Source of the DNA: Gammaproteobacteria bacterium
GTDB lineage: Bacteria > Pseudomonadota > Gammaproteobacteria > Xanthomonadales > Rhodanobacteraceae
DNA: 7,798 bases
Assembly: GCA_005877675.1 (NCBI GenBank)
Contig: VBNZ01000049.1
Location: 5,083-12,880, forward strand
Reading direction: 5' to 3'
Part shown: in pieces, positions 1 to 6,698 of the stretch
How the letters are laid out: each line of letters opens with the position of its first letter
Position numbering within the stretch: the first letter of the stretch is position 1
Notes under the pieces: model-generated
Database searches by the model: none
The model's input: the letters and a program-made list of their open reading frames with translations, nothing else
What the model was told of the DNA's origin: nothing
Made by a program: the position numbers and the translations under genes

Positions 1-7
1 CTACGAG

Positions 8-1300
8 ATGAAGAATCCCGATGTGCCCACGCCAGATTCGAAGCGGCCGCTGAGCGTTCTGATCGCGATCGACTTTCTGACGTATCGCAGCGGAGCCGAA
101 TTGTTTGTGCGCGATCTCGCGATCGGCCTGCGACAGCGCGGATACCGCGTCACGGTGTATGCGCCACAGATAGGTAGTCTCGGCGATGAGCTCGATGCTG
201 CCGGCGTCGCTCGAAGTACCGATCTTCTGCACATCGCCGACGCCCCCGACTTGATCATTGGCAATACGCGCCGCGCGACCGTGTTTGCATTGGCGCGCTT
301 TGCAGGCGTGCCGGCGCTGTCCATCTGTCACGACGCCGTGCACCGGCATGGCGAACCGCCGCGATTTACGCGCATCCATCGTTATGTCGCTGTCGACGCG
401 AATACGCGTGAGCGCCTACTCGCCAGCGGAATCGCCGAACACCAAATCCACATGATCCAGAATGGCGTCGACGTGCGGCGCTACGCACAGCGCGCCCGCC
501 TGCCCACGCGACCGCGCCGCGCGGCGATCTTCAGCAACTACGCCACGGCCGGTGCGGAAACCGCAGCCATCGCCGCCGCGTGTGCTGCTCGTGGTATAGC
601 GCTGGATATGATCGGCAAGGAGTCGGGCAATCAAGCCCGCGAGCCCGCCGGTGTGCTGCCGCAATACGATCTCATTTTCGCCAAGGCGCGCTGCGCGCTC
701 GAAGCGATGGCGGTGGGCTGTGCCGTCATCCTCGCGAATGAGGGCATGGGTATGGGTGAGATGGTGCATTCCGCACAACTGCCGCAGCTGCGCCTGTGGA
801 ATTTCGGTCGCCGGTTGCTGCGCACACCTATCACCAGCGAAACGGTCGGCGCGCAAATTGATCGCTATGACGCGCAAGATGCCGCACGCGTAAGCGACTC
901 GATCCGCGCCAGCGCGACACTCGACATGATGGTGGATGCCTTTGCGGAGTTGGCGCGCGCCACGCTTGAGCAGTACGCCTTCGACGTGCCGCCGGCGCAG
1001 GAATGGCGCGAACTCGCGGTGTATGCGAGCGAAGAACAAGCGCACGGACTCACCGTGCAGGATTGCGTCTGGCTCCTGCAGCGGCTGCAGGCGAGCGCTG
1101 ATGAAAATTTAGCAGCGCGCGCGCAAGCCCACACTGCGCAGCAGGATATGTCGATGCTTGCCGGTGAGGCCCGCGCTGCCGCGGCGATGCGCGCGAGTCT
1201 GTCCTGGCGCATCACTGCACCGTTGCGTGCACTGGGCGCACCGCTTTGGCGCTCGATGCATCGGCGCAAAGCGACAGCGCAGGCAGACGACGCCGATTAG
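8..1300 (+). CDS. GT-B glycosyltransferase (GT4-like), possibly 5'-incomplete
   Basis: Probable glycosyltransferase that moves a sugar from an activated donor during synthesis of a surface polysaccharide or glycoprotein; donor and acceptor cannot be read from the sequence. The 430-residue product has an N-terminal Rossmann-like start (residues 16-52, with SGAE where many relatives have a glycine-rich loop), the acceptor-domain ending VAVDANTRERL and NGVD (128-155) that is typical of GT4 enzymes, and a C-terminal donor domain with YDLIFAKARCALEAMAVG (220-237). In that last segment the second Glu of the family's EX7E motif is kept (E232) but the first is not obvious. The tail (about 360-420) is Ala/Arg-rich and probably helical, ending in SLSWRITAPLR, a motif common at the C-terminus of polysaccharide-cluster glycosyltransferases. 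Only 7 bases precede the ATG at 8 and the frame is open to the window edge, so the true start may lie upstream. Its TAG overlaps the stop of convergent gltA. Family assignment is fairly secure; the specific role is unknown. Confidence 0.8.
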   Translation: MKNPDVPTPDSKRPLSVLIAIDFLTYRSGAELFVRDLAIGLRQRGYRVTVYAPQIGSLGDELDAAGVARSTDLLHIADAPDLIIGNTRRATVFALARFAGVPALSICHDAVHRHGEPPRFTRIHRYVAVDANTRERLLASGIAEHQIHMIQNGVDVRRYAQRARLPTRPRRAAIFSNYATAGAETAAIAAACAARGIALDMIGKESGNQAREPAGVLPQYDLIFAKARCALEAMAVGCAVILANEGMGMGEMVHSAQLPQLRLWNFGRRLLRTPITSETVGAQIDRYDAQDAARVSDSIRASATLDMMVDAFAELARATLEQYAFDVPPAQEWRELAVYASEEQAHGLTVQDCVWLLQRLQASADENLAARAQAHTAQQDMSMLAGEARAAAAMRASLSWRITAPLRALGAPLWRSMHRRKATAQADDAD

Positions 1301-2589
1301 CGCTTGTCGATCGGGACGTAATCGCGATTGGTCGCGCCGGTGTAGATCTGGCGCGGACGCCCGATCTTGCTGTCTTTGTCGTTGTGCTGCTCGAGCCAGT
1401 GCGCGACCCAGCCAGCGGTGCGTGCGATCGCGAACATCACCGTGAACATCTCGGTCGGAATCTTCAGCGCCTTGTAAATGATGCCCGAATAGAAGTCGAC
1501 GTTCGGATAAAGCTTGCGCTCGACGAAGTACGGATCCTTGAGTGCGACTTCCTCGAGCTTCATCGCGATATCGAGCATCGGATCGTTGACGCCGAGATCG
1601 GCGAGCACCTTGTGGCACATCTCGCGGATAATGGTCGCGCGCGGATCGAAATTCTTGTACACGCGATGGCCGAACCCCATGAGGCGGAAGCCGGAATTTT
1701 TGTCCTTGGCCTTCTCCACCGCCTTCGAGACGTTATCGGCGCTGCCGATCTCATTGAGCATCTTGAGCACGGCCTCGTTGGCGCCGCCATGCGCCGGGCC
1801 CCACAGCGCAGCGATGCCGGCGGCGACGCAGGCGTACGGATTCGCGCCGGTCGAGCCGACCAGGCGCACGGTCGAGGTGCTCGCATTCTGCTCGTGGTCG
1901 GCGTGCAGGATGAACAGCAGGTCGAGTGCCTTCGCCGCGACCGGCGACAGCTGCAGAGGCTCGCTCGGCACTTCGAACATCATGTGCAGGAAGCGCGTGA
2001 CATATTCGAGATTGTTACGCGGATAGCGGATCGGCCAGCCGATCGAGTAGCGGTATGCCGCGGCGGCGATCGTCGGCACCTTCGCAATCAGGCGGATCGC
2101 GGCAAGGCGGCGCTGCTCGGGATCGTTGATATCGAGCGTGTCGTGATAGAACGCCGACAGCACCGACACCGAGCCGCACAGCATCGCCATCGGATGCGCG
2201 TCGTAATGGAAGCCGTTCAAGAAGTGGCGCAGCGACTCCTGCATCATCGTGTGATGCGTGACTTCGTGTTCGAACGCGCTGGACTGATCCGGCGTCGGCA
2301 GTTCGCCGTTGATCAAGAGGTAGGCGACTTCGAGAAAGTTCGATTGCTTTGCCAGCTGCTCGATCGGGTAGCCACGGTATAGAAGTATACCCTTGTCACC
2401 GTCAATGAAGGTGATCGCGCTCTTGGTCGAGGCGGTCGAGACGAAGCCGGGGTCGAAGGTGTAGTAACCCGTGTCCTTGTTGAGCTTGGCGATGTCGAGT
2501 GCCGGATCGCCGAGAGTGCCGCTGACCACGGGCAATGCCGTCGATTTGTTCGACGCGGAATCGGTCAACACTACATTCTGTTCGGACAC
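1297..2589 (-). CDS. gltA: Citrate synthase, GTG start
   Basis: Citrate synthase, condensing oxaloacetate and acetyl-CoA to citrate at the entry of the TCA cycle in the cytoplasm. The 430-residue product matches the length of Gram-negative type II (hexameric, usually NADH-sensitive) enzymes. The three catalytic residues are in their family motifs: His267 in GPAHGGANEA, His308 in MGFGHRVYKN and Asp365 in NVDFYSGIIYKA, matching the E. coli His/His/Asp triad. The N-terminal domain (about 1-60, with SEQNVVLTDSASNK) is the small beta-rich domain of this type. I chose GTG at 2589 because AAGGAG lies 6 bases before it and because the extra 58 residues available upstream to 2763 are low-quality Arg-rich sequence foreign to the family. 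L31 lies upstream on the same strand, 284 bases away, so the two may be partly co-transcribed. The TAA overlaps the last bases of the convergent glycosyltransferase. The gene appears intact. Confidence 0.97.
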   Translation of the reverse strand: MSEQNVVLTDSASNKSTALPVVSGTLGDPALDIAKLNKDTGYYTFDPGFVSTASTKSAITFIDGDKGILLYRGYPIEQLAKQSNFLEVAYLLINGELPTPDQSSAFEHEVTHHTMMQESLRHFLNGFHYDAHPMAMLCGSVSVLSAFYHDTLDINDPEQRRLAAIRLIAKVPTIAAAAYRYSIGWPIRYPRNNLEYVTRFLHMMFEVPSEPLQLSPVAAKALDLLFILHADHEQNASTSTVRLVGSTGANPYACVAAGIAALWGPAHGGANEAVLKMLNEIGSADNVSKAVEKAKDKNSGFRLMGFGHRVYKNFDPRATIIREMCHKVLADLGVNDPMLDIAMKLEEVALKDPYFVERKLYPNVDFYSGIIYKALKIPTEMFTVMFAIARTAGWVAHWLEQHNDKDSKIGRPRQIYTGATNRDYVPIDKR

Positions 2590-2595
2590 GACGGG

Positions 2596-2601
2596 CTCCT
2601 T
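2596..2601 (-). promoter_or_regulatory. Ribosome binding site of gltA
   Basis: AAGGAG read on the - strand, separated by 6 bases from the GTG at 2589-2587. It decides the start codon of citrate synthase in favour of GTG over upstream ATG codons in the same frame. Confidence 0.85.
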
Positions 2602-2763
2602 CTTGGACGTTTCAATCGATGCTCGGCGACGCATGCGGTTTTTGCGCAGAGGGCGCATGCCGTGGTGCTCGCGCACGCAGAATCTTGGGACGCGGATTAT
2701 CGCACAAGCGTTTGATTCGGGGTTACGCCGGCCTGACAAACACCCGGTGGCGTGCGCACGCAA

Positions 2764-2796
2764 ACGGCCCCGCTCCGCTTGCGCGGGCGAGGCCGT
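2764..2796 (-). terminator. GC-rich hairpin, candidate terminator after L31
   Basis: Arms ACGGCC (2764-2769) and GGCCGT (2791-2796) pair perfectly. Inside them CGC/GCG and CCGC/GCGG continue the stem, broken by a C-A mismatch and one bulged T, around a TTGC loop. Read on the - strand, the direction of L31 transcription, it is followed by TTTGCG, so the T tract is short. It lies 77 bases past the L31 stop and 174 bases before the gltA start. It could be a weak rho-independent terminator or attenuator that allows some read-through into gltA. There is no T run on the + side. Confidence 0.45.
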
Positions 2797-2814
2797 GAGA
2801 TCGAACGCAACCGC

Positions 2815-2827
2815 GCCTCAGAGAGGC
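2815..2827. repeat. Small inverted repeat in the L31-gltA gap
   Basis: GCCTC (2815-2819) and GAGGC (2823-2827) form a 5-bp stem with a 3-base loop. It sits between the two larger hairpins, so the 95 bases from 2764 to 2858 carry three consecutive stems. On its own it is weak and could be chance in GC-rich DNA. Confidence 0.3.
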
Positions 2828-2832
2828 ACCGG

Positions 2833-2858
2833 ATCCCGGCTCAAGGCGCGGCCGGGAT
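2833..2858 (-). repeat. Perfect inverted repeat just downstream of L31
   Basis: ATCCCGGC (2833-2840) and GCCGGGAT (2851-2858) form an 8-bp perfect stem with a 10-base loop, starting 15 bases after the L31 stop codon. No T tract follows on either strand, so it is not a classic terminator. It could stabilise the 3' end of the L31 message or act together with the two neighbouring hairpins. Confidence 0.5.
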
Positions 2859-2873
2859 AACTCCAGCCTGAAG

Positions 2874-3125
2874 TTACTTTGCCGTAGCGCCGTAGCGCTT
2901 GCGGAACTTGTCGACGCGGCCGCCGGAATCGACGATCTTGTGCTTGCCCGTATAGAACGGGTGCGACGCACTCGAAATTTCGACCTTGATGACCGGATAT
3001 TCCTTGCCGTCTTCCCACTTGATCGTGTCCTTGCTCGTCATGGTCGAGCGCGTGAGGATCGCGAGGTTGGACGAGAGATCCTGGAATACGACCTGGTTGT
3101 ACTTGGGATGGATGTCGGCTTTCAT
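2874..3125 (-). CDS. rpmE2: 50S ribosomal protein L31, type B (zinc-independent)
   Basis: Ribosomal protein L31 of the large subunit, type B. The 83-residue product begins MKADIHPKYNQVVFQD and contains the family signatures ILTRSTMTS (23-31), WEDGKEYP (37-44), SSASHPFYTGKHK (51-63) and GGRVDKFRKRYG (68-79). It has no cysteine at all, so it lacks the zinc-binding ribbon of the classic type A L31. That is the defining trait of the zinc-independent paralogue, which in many bacteria replaces type A under zinc limitation. Start choice: GGAG lies 9 bases before the ATG at 3125, and the family N-terminus begins exactly there. A strong promoter lies close upstream, giving a leader of roughly 30 bases. 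Citrate synthase follows on the same strand. Whether this genome also has a type A gene cannot be seen here. Confidence 0.96.
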   Translation of the reverse strand: MKADIHPKYNQVVFQDLSSNLAILTRSTMTSKDTIKWEDGKEYPVIKVEISSASHPFYTGKHKIVDSGGRVDKFRKRYGATAK

Positions 3126-3134
3126 GATGCTTGG

Positions 3135-3138
3135 CTCC
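3135..3138 (-). promoter_or_regulatory. Ribosome binding site of L31
   Basis: GGAG on the - strand, 9 bases before the ATG of L31. It fits the start chosen from the family N-terminus. Confidence 0.6.
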
Positions 3139-3164
3139 GCACTTACGGCGAACGAAAGAGGCGA

Positions 3165-3194
3165 ATTATAGCGATATTCCGCAACCTGGTGCAA
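3165..3194 (-). promoter_or_regulatory. Sigma-70 type promoter of L31
   Basis: On the - strand a perfect TATAAT (-10, 3170-3165) is preceded after 18 bases by TTGCAC (-35, 3194-3189), which keeps only the TTG of the consensus. Transcription should start near 3158, leaving a leader of about 30 bases with the GGAG site. The spacer is AT-rich near the -10 (GGAATATCGC), which stands out in this GC-rich DNA. No convincing Zur-type operator dyad is visible, only four-base arms GAAT/ATTC around the -10. Confidence 0.7.
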
Positions 3195-3251
3195 GCGCGC
3201 CGGCCTCGCGTCCAGTGGAACGCACACCGCACGCCGTTCAGCCAAGTCCTG

Positions 3252-3257
3252 CATAAT
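3252..3257 (+). promoter_or_regulatory. Possible -10 element for the channel gene
   Basis: CATAAT matches five of six bases of the -10 consensus and lies 34 bases before the ATG of the channel gene. No good -35 is seen 16-18 bases upstream and there is no clear Shine-Dalgarno before the ATG, so this is only a suggestion. Confidence 0.3.
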
Positions 3258-3291
3258 CAATGCACTAAGACCTACCTCGTTCCAGAACTGC

Positions 3292-6285
3292 ATGCCCCGA
3301 ACCCCACTCCGCCGCGTACTTATCCTTGTCTGCCTGCTCGGCCTTGCCGCCGCGGCGAACCTCGGATTTGCGGCGCCGGCAGCCCCCTCGGCCGACACTG
3401 CGCCGGACCCGAATCTTCCCGCTGCGTTGAGCGACGCAATCAACGCGGCGATCAACGCGCTGCCGCGCAAACGCGAGCTGTCGGCCGAACAGCGCAAGCA
3501 GGCGGAAGAGCAGCTGCGCGACGCGCTCGCCGACGATCAGCGCGCCAGCGACGAGATCGCACGCATGCAAACGTTGCGCGATGCCGGCGCTCAAGCGCGC
3601 GACAACTCACCACGCGGCGAGGCGGCGCCGAAAGAGCCCGGACTTGCGTTTGCCGATTGGCGCAGCAAGCTGCCGGCGGATGCAAGCAGCGAACGCCTCG
3701 GTGACTTGCTCGAACAGGAGCGCAACCTGCTGGGCGCGGCGCAAGACGCCCTGCGCAATCTCGAAGAGACGCTGCAGAAGCAGACCCAACGGCCTGACGC
3801 GCTACGCGACGAACTCGCGACCGCACGCGAGGAATCCGCCAAGGGCGTTGTCGCAAACCCGGCACTGAGCGCACCCCCTTCGCTTAGCGCAGTTGCTGCG
3901 CTGCGCACGCAGGCAGCGCAGCGCCTGCTGCGCGCGCACCTCGCCGCGCTCGAAACCGAGCAGCGCACGTTCGAGTTGCGCCTGCGCGCGCTCTTCGCAC
4001 AACGCAGCGAGCGTCGACGCGATGTCGACGAACACGGCCAACGCGTGCACCTGCTCGAAAACATGTTGCTCGATCGCGCCAACGCGAGCGTCGGCGACCT
4101 CGCCACGCGCCTCACGCAGGAGCGCGACGAGCTTGTCGCGGGCAAGGCCGCGCCGGTTCTGCTCGACGCTGCCAACGCCAACCTCGAACTCGGCAGTGAC
4201 CTCGTCGCGACGGTCAAGCGCGCAGGCGCGCTGCGCGACGTGAAGAACACCTACGGGAGCGAGCGCACCGAGATCGAACAGGCGCTCAAGAGTACGCAGA
4301 TACGGATCGAGCTGGGCACACTGAGCGAAGACGTCGGCGCGCTGCTGCTGGCCGAGCGCCACAAGCTGCGGCCAGTGGCAGTGCTCGAGCACGAACTGGC
4401 AAACCTGCGCAATGAACTTGCGCAAACCAAACTTGGTCTGCTCGATTTGCGCGAACAGCAGGACGGCCTCGAAAACCTCGACGGCGCCATCGCCACCACG
4501 CTGACGCATGCAGGCCAACTGCCGGTGCTCAGCGGCGACCTGCATGACGGCCTGCGCCGTCTGCTCACGACACGCGGCGACGTGATCACGCGGCTCGTCT
4601 CGGTCAAATCGCGAACGGCACAGCTGCTCTCGGACGCGGAGCACCAGCTTGCTGAGCTTGCGCGCACAACGACGACGCTGTCGAATCTGCTCGACGCCCA
4701 TCTGCTCGGCACACCGAGTCATGCGCCGATCAATGCAGCATGGTTCGGCGATTTCGCGCGCGCAAGCGCGAATGCCTTGCGCGTCGATCCACGTGCAGTC
4801 GCCGTCGACCTGAGCGCGCAGCTCAAACGCAGCGGTCCCTTGCTGCCACTGCTTGCACTCGCCCTGCTGTTCGCCGGTATTGCGCTGCGCCGGCGCATGC
4901 CCGCAGTGCTCGAGCGCGTCGCGGCGCCATTGCGGCGCATCCGCACCGATCGCTATCGCTGCACATTGCAGGCTCTCGCGCTGACCGTGCTTGCCGCGGC
5001 GCCGATCGCATTGCTCTGGGCTGTGCTTGGACGCATCTTCGGGCAGACCTCGCGCGCAGCGCCGCTCGAAGGCGCGCTCGGGCTCGCCGCGGGCAGCATC
5101 GCGCTGCCCTGGCTCGCGCTGGCGTTCCTGTACTGGCTCAATCGCGATATTGGTTTGGCGCATTTGCATTTCCGCTGGCCGCGCACACGGCGCACGGCGC
5201 TGCGCGCGCTGGTGCCGGCGCTTGCATTCGCCGTGATCGCACCGTTGTTCCTGTACACCTGGCTGCGCCAATTCGTGAGCGACGACGCCGATGCCACGCT
5301 CGGCCGCGCGCTGTTCATGTTCGGCGCGCTCGGCTTGGCGGCGACTGCGTGGCGCGCGCTGCGCGAAGACGCGATATGGACGCAGCGCGGAGCGACGCAG
5401 GCCGAGCCACTGCGCCTGGGTCAGATCGTGCGCGTCGGTTTGACCGGATTGTTCATCGCGCTGGCGCTGGCGGCCGCGGCAGGCTATCTGTTCACTGCCG
5501 TCAGTCTCGCGCAGCACGTGCTGATTTCGCTCGCCGCGGTGCTTGCGCTCGGCGTGCTGCACGGTCTCGCCGTACGCTGGCTGATGCTCGGTGAGCGCCG
5601 CCTCGCGCTCAAGCGCGCAGAGGAACGGCGTGCTGCGGAACTGGAGGCGCGCGAGGTCGAGGATCAAGCCGGCGAAACGCTACCCGAGGTCGAGGTCGAC
5701 GAAACAGCGTTGGCCGATCTCGGTGCGCAGACGCGGCGCGTGCTGCGGCTGGTGACCTGGCTGCTGCTCGGCACGACGCTGCTATTGATCTGGTCCGACA
5801 TCGCGCCGGCGCTGTCGTTCCTCGACAAAGTCACGGTGTGGAAATCGACCTACGCCGACGCCGACGGCAAGCAGATCGGGTTCGACGTCACCTTGCGCGC
5901 GGTGCTCGAATCGCTGCTGATACTCGCACTCACGTTTGCCGCGACACGCAATCTGCCCGGCCTGCTCGAAATCGGCATGCTGCGCCGGATCAATCTCGAC
6001 GCGCCGACGCGCTACGCGATCACCAGCATCGTGCGCTATCTGATCGTGCTGATCGGCATGCTCAGCGGCGTCGGCCTGCTCGGCGTGCACTGGTCGAATC
6101 TGCAATGGCTCGCTGCGGGCTTAACCGTCGGCCTCGGTTTCGGCCTGCAGGAGATCTTCGCGAATTTCATCTCCGGCCTGATTGCCGCGTCGGCGACATC
6201 ATCACGATCGGCGGCGTCGAGGGCACGGTCATGCGCATCCGCACCCGCGCCACGACGATCATGGATTGGGACAACAGGGAGGTGA
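3292..6285 (+). CDS. N-terminal part of the broken channel: periplasmic and membrane domains
   Basis: As it stands this frame encodes 997 residues. Signal peptide: basic MPRTPLRR, hydrophobic core to about residue 24, likely cut after A27 (LGFA-APAAP). Residues about 50-480 are Glu/Gln/Arg/Ala/Leu-rich and coiled-coil-like, as in the MscS porin-type periplasmic region. Hydrophobic segments lie at about 517-532, 560-582, 595-615, 638-658, 672-687, 710-733, 741-762, 817-835, 866-884, 911-932 and 937-964. A charged cytoplasmic linker (768-820, with LGAQTRRVLRL) precedes the last four, as in MscK. The last helix has the Gly/Ala-rich pore pattern GLTVGLGFGLQEIFANFISG. From residue 965 to 997 the frame is wrong, giving a Ser/Ala/Arg-rich tail that resembles nothing in the family, with a stop at 6285. 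If translated, the product would lack the whole cytoplasmic vestibule. The ATG at 3292 is chosen because the signal peptide begins there; a ribosome site is not evident. Confidence 0.8.
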   Translation: MPRTPLRRVLILVCLLGLAAAANLGFAAPAAPSADTAPDPNLPAALSDAINAAINALPRKRELSAEQRKQAEEQLRDALADDQRASDEIARMQTLRDAGAQARDNSPRGEAAPKEPGLAFADWRSKLPADASSERLGDLLEQERNLLGAAQDALRNLEETLQKQTQRPDALRDELATAREESAKGVVANPALSAPPSLSAVAALRTQAAQRLLRAHLAALETEQRTFELRLRALFAQRSERRRDVDEHGQRVHLLENMLLDRANASVGDLATRLTQERDELVAGKAAPVLLDAANANLELGSDLVATVKRAGALRDVKNTYGSERTEIEQALKSTQIRIELGTLSEDVGALLLAERHKLRPVAVLEHELANLRNELAQTKLGLLDLREQQDGLENLDGAIATTLTHAGQLPVLSGDLHDGLRRLLTTRGDVITRLVSVKSRTAQLLSDAEHQLAELARTTTTLSNLLDAHLLGTPSHAPINAAWFGDFARASANALRVDPRAVAVDLSAQLKRSGPLLPLLALALLFAGIALRRRMPAVLERVAAPLRRIRTDRYRCTLQALALTVLAAAPIALLWAVLGRIFGQTSRAAPLEGALGLAAGSIALPWLALAFLYWLNRDIGLAHLHFRWPRTRRTALRALVPALAFAVIAPLFLYTWLRQFVSDDADATLGRALFMFGALGLAATAWRALREDAIWTQRGATQAEPLRLGQIVRVGLTGLFIALALAAAAGYLFTAVSLAQHVLISLAAVLALGVLHGLAVRWLMLGERRLALKRAEERRAAELEAREVEDQAGETLPEVEVDETALADLGAQTRRVLRLVTWLLLGTTLLLIWSDIAPALSFLDKVTVWKSTYADADGKQIGFDVTLRAVLESLLILALTFAATRNLPGLLEIGMLRRINLDAPTRYAITSIVRYLIVLIGMLSGVGLLGVHWSNLQWLAAGLTVGLGFGLQEIFANFISGLIAASATSSRSAASRARSCASAPAPRRSWIGTTGR
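6183..6186 (+). other. Frameshift junction (apparent 19-base deletion)
   Basis: ATT (6181-6183, last Ile of FISGLI) is followed by two bases G and C and then CGC GTC GGC GAC (6186-6197, RVGD). The family motif between these points, I/V-L-F-E-R-P-I, needs 21 bases but only 2 are present. A single loss of 19 bases from ATT-GTG-...-ATC-CGC gives the observed ATT-G-C-CGC. The original codons are inferred. Confidence 0.75.
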
Positions 6286-6698
6286 TCGTGCCGAACAAAA
6301 ATTTCATCACCGAGCGTCTGGTCAACTGGACGCTGTCGGATACGACCACGCGCATCGTAATCAAGATCGGCATTGCATACCGCGCCGATGCGCGCGTCGC
6401 GCTGCAGCTGCTGCTCGATACGGCCAGGGCGAACGAACTCGTGCTGGCCGATCCGGCGCCGAACGCGTGGCTGACAAGTTTCGCCGACAACAAGCAGGAA
6501 CTGGAGCTGCGCGTCTTCGTCGCCGAGATCAATCAGCGCAATCTCGTGCGCACCGGTCTGCAGGTGGCGATCGCGGAGACATTGCGCGCGCGCGGCATCG
6601 AAATGGCGCAGATGGCGCCGATCCCGAGCAATTCCGCACCCAACGAGAATCAGCCTGCGCCGAGCGCGGACGCGAGCAGCGCCTCGAAGCGCACCTGA
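6186..6698 (+). pseudogene. C-terminal part of the broken channel: MscS cytoplasmic domain
   Basis: In-frame remnant of 170 residues continuing the channel after the frameshift. It carries the MscS beta domain (RVGDIITIGGVEGTV at 1-15, RTRATTI at 19-25), the signature IVPNKNFITERLVNWTLSD (34-52), and the alpha/beta domain to about residue 142. The end is a Pro/Ser/Ala-rich tail (about 145-170) that looks disordered. The family match is strong and uninterrupted, so the protein was under selection in this frame until recently. The open frame extends left to 5838, but that part is only a shadow of the membrane-domain frame. There is no ribosome site for independent translation. The last 49 bases overlap the end of the convergent nucleoside hydrolase gene. 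Confidence 0.8.

Larger units (their letters stand above)
3292..6698 (+). pseudogene. mscK: MscK/KefA-type mechanosensitive channel gene, frameshifted
   Basis: Large MscS-superfamily channel of the MscK/KefA (or YjeP/MscM) architecture, which opens under membrane tension to release solutes on osmotic downshock. Read across the break, the gene would encode about 1,141 residues, close to E. coli MscK at about 1,120. Order of parts: signal peptide (1-27), long helical periplasmic domain (about 50-480), about eleven membrane helices (517-964) with the pore helix last, then the cytoplasmic beta and alpha/beta domains (from 6186). The reading frame changes between 6183 and 6186: the first part ends FISGLI and the second resumes RVGDIITIGG in another frame. 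Relatives carry GLI(I/V)LFERPIRVGD here, so seven residues of the hallmark are missing. Removing 19 bases from codons for GLIVLFERPIRVGD reproduces the observed bases exactly. The gene is therefore either a real pseudogene or carries a sequence/assembly error. The choice of mscK over its paralogues is tentative. Confidence 0.85.

Noticed and set aside
1246..2382. A 378-residue open frame on + antisense to gltA
   Set aside because: Its product is Arg/His/Glu/Val-rich with no recognisable domain, and it lies wholly opposite a perfectly conserved citrate synthase. It is explained by codon bias in GC-rich DNA.
2590..2763. A longer citrate synthase starting at 2763
   Set aside because: The 58 added residues are Arg/His/Cys-rich and unlike any citrate synthase N-terminus, and AAGGAG lies 6 bases before the GTG at 2589.
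3160..3180. A Zur operator over the L31 promoter
   Set aside because: Only GAAT and ATTC pair across the -10 region; the inner bases do not form the longer dyad expected of a Zur box.
3802..5667. A 621-residue open frame on - antisense to the channel gene
   Set aside because: Composition is Arg/Gln/Ala/Cys-rich with no family motif, whereas the + frame has a signal peptide, membrane helices and MscS signatures. It is a shadow.
5838..6185. An independent gene starting at ATG 5838 and running to 6698
   Set aside because: The part before 6186 is an Arg-rich shadow of the conserved membrane-domain frame; only the part after 6186 is real coding sequence.
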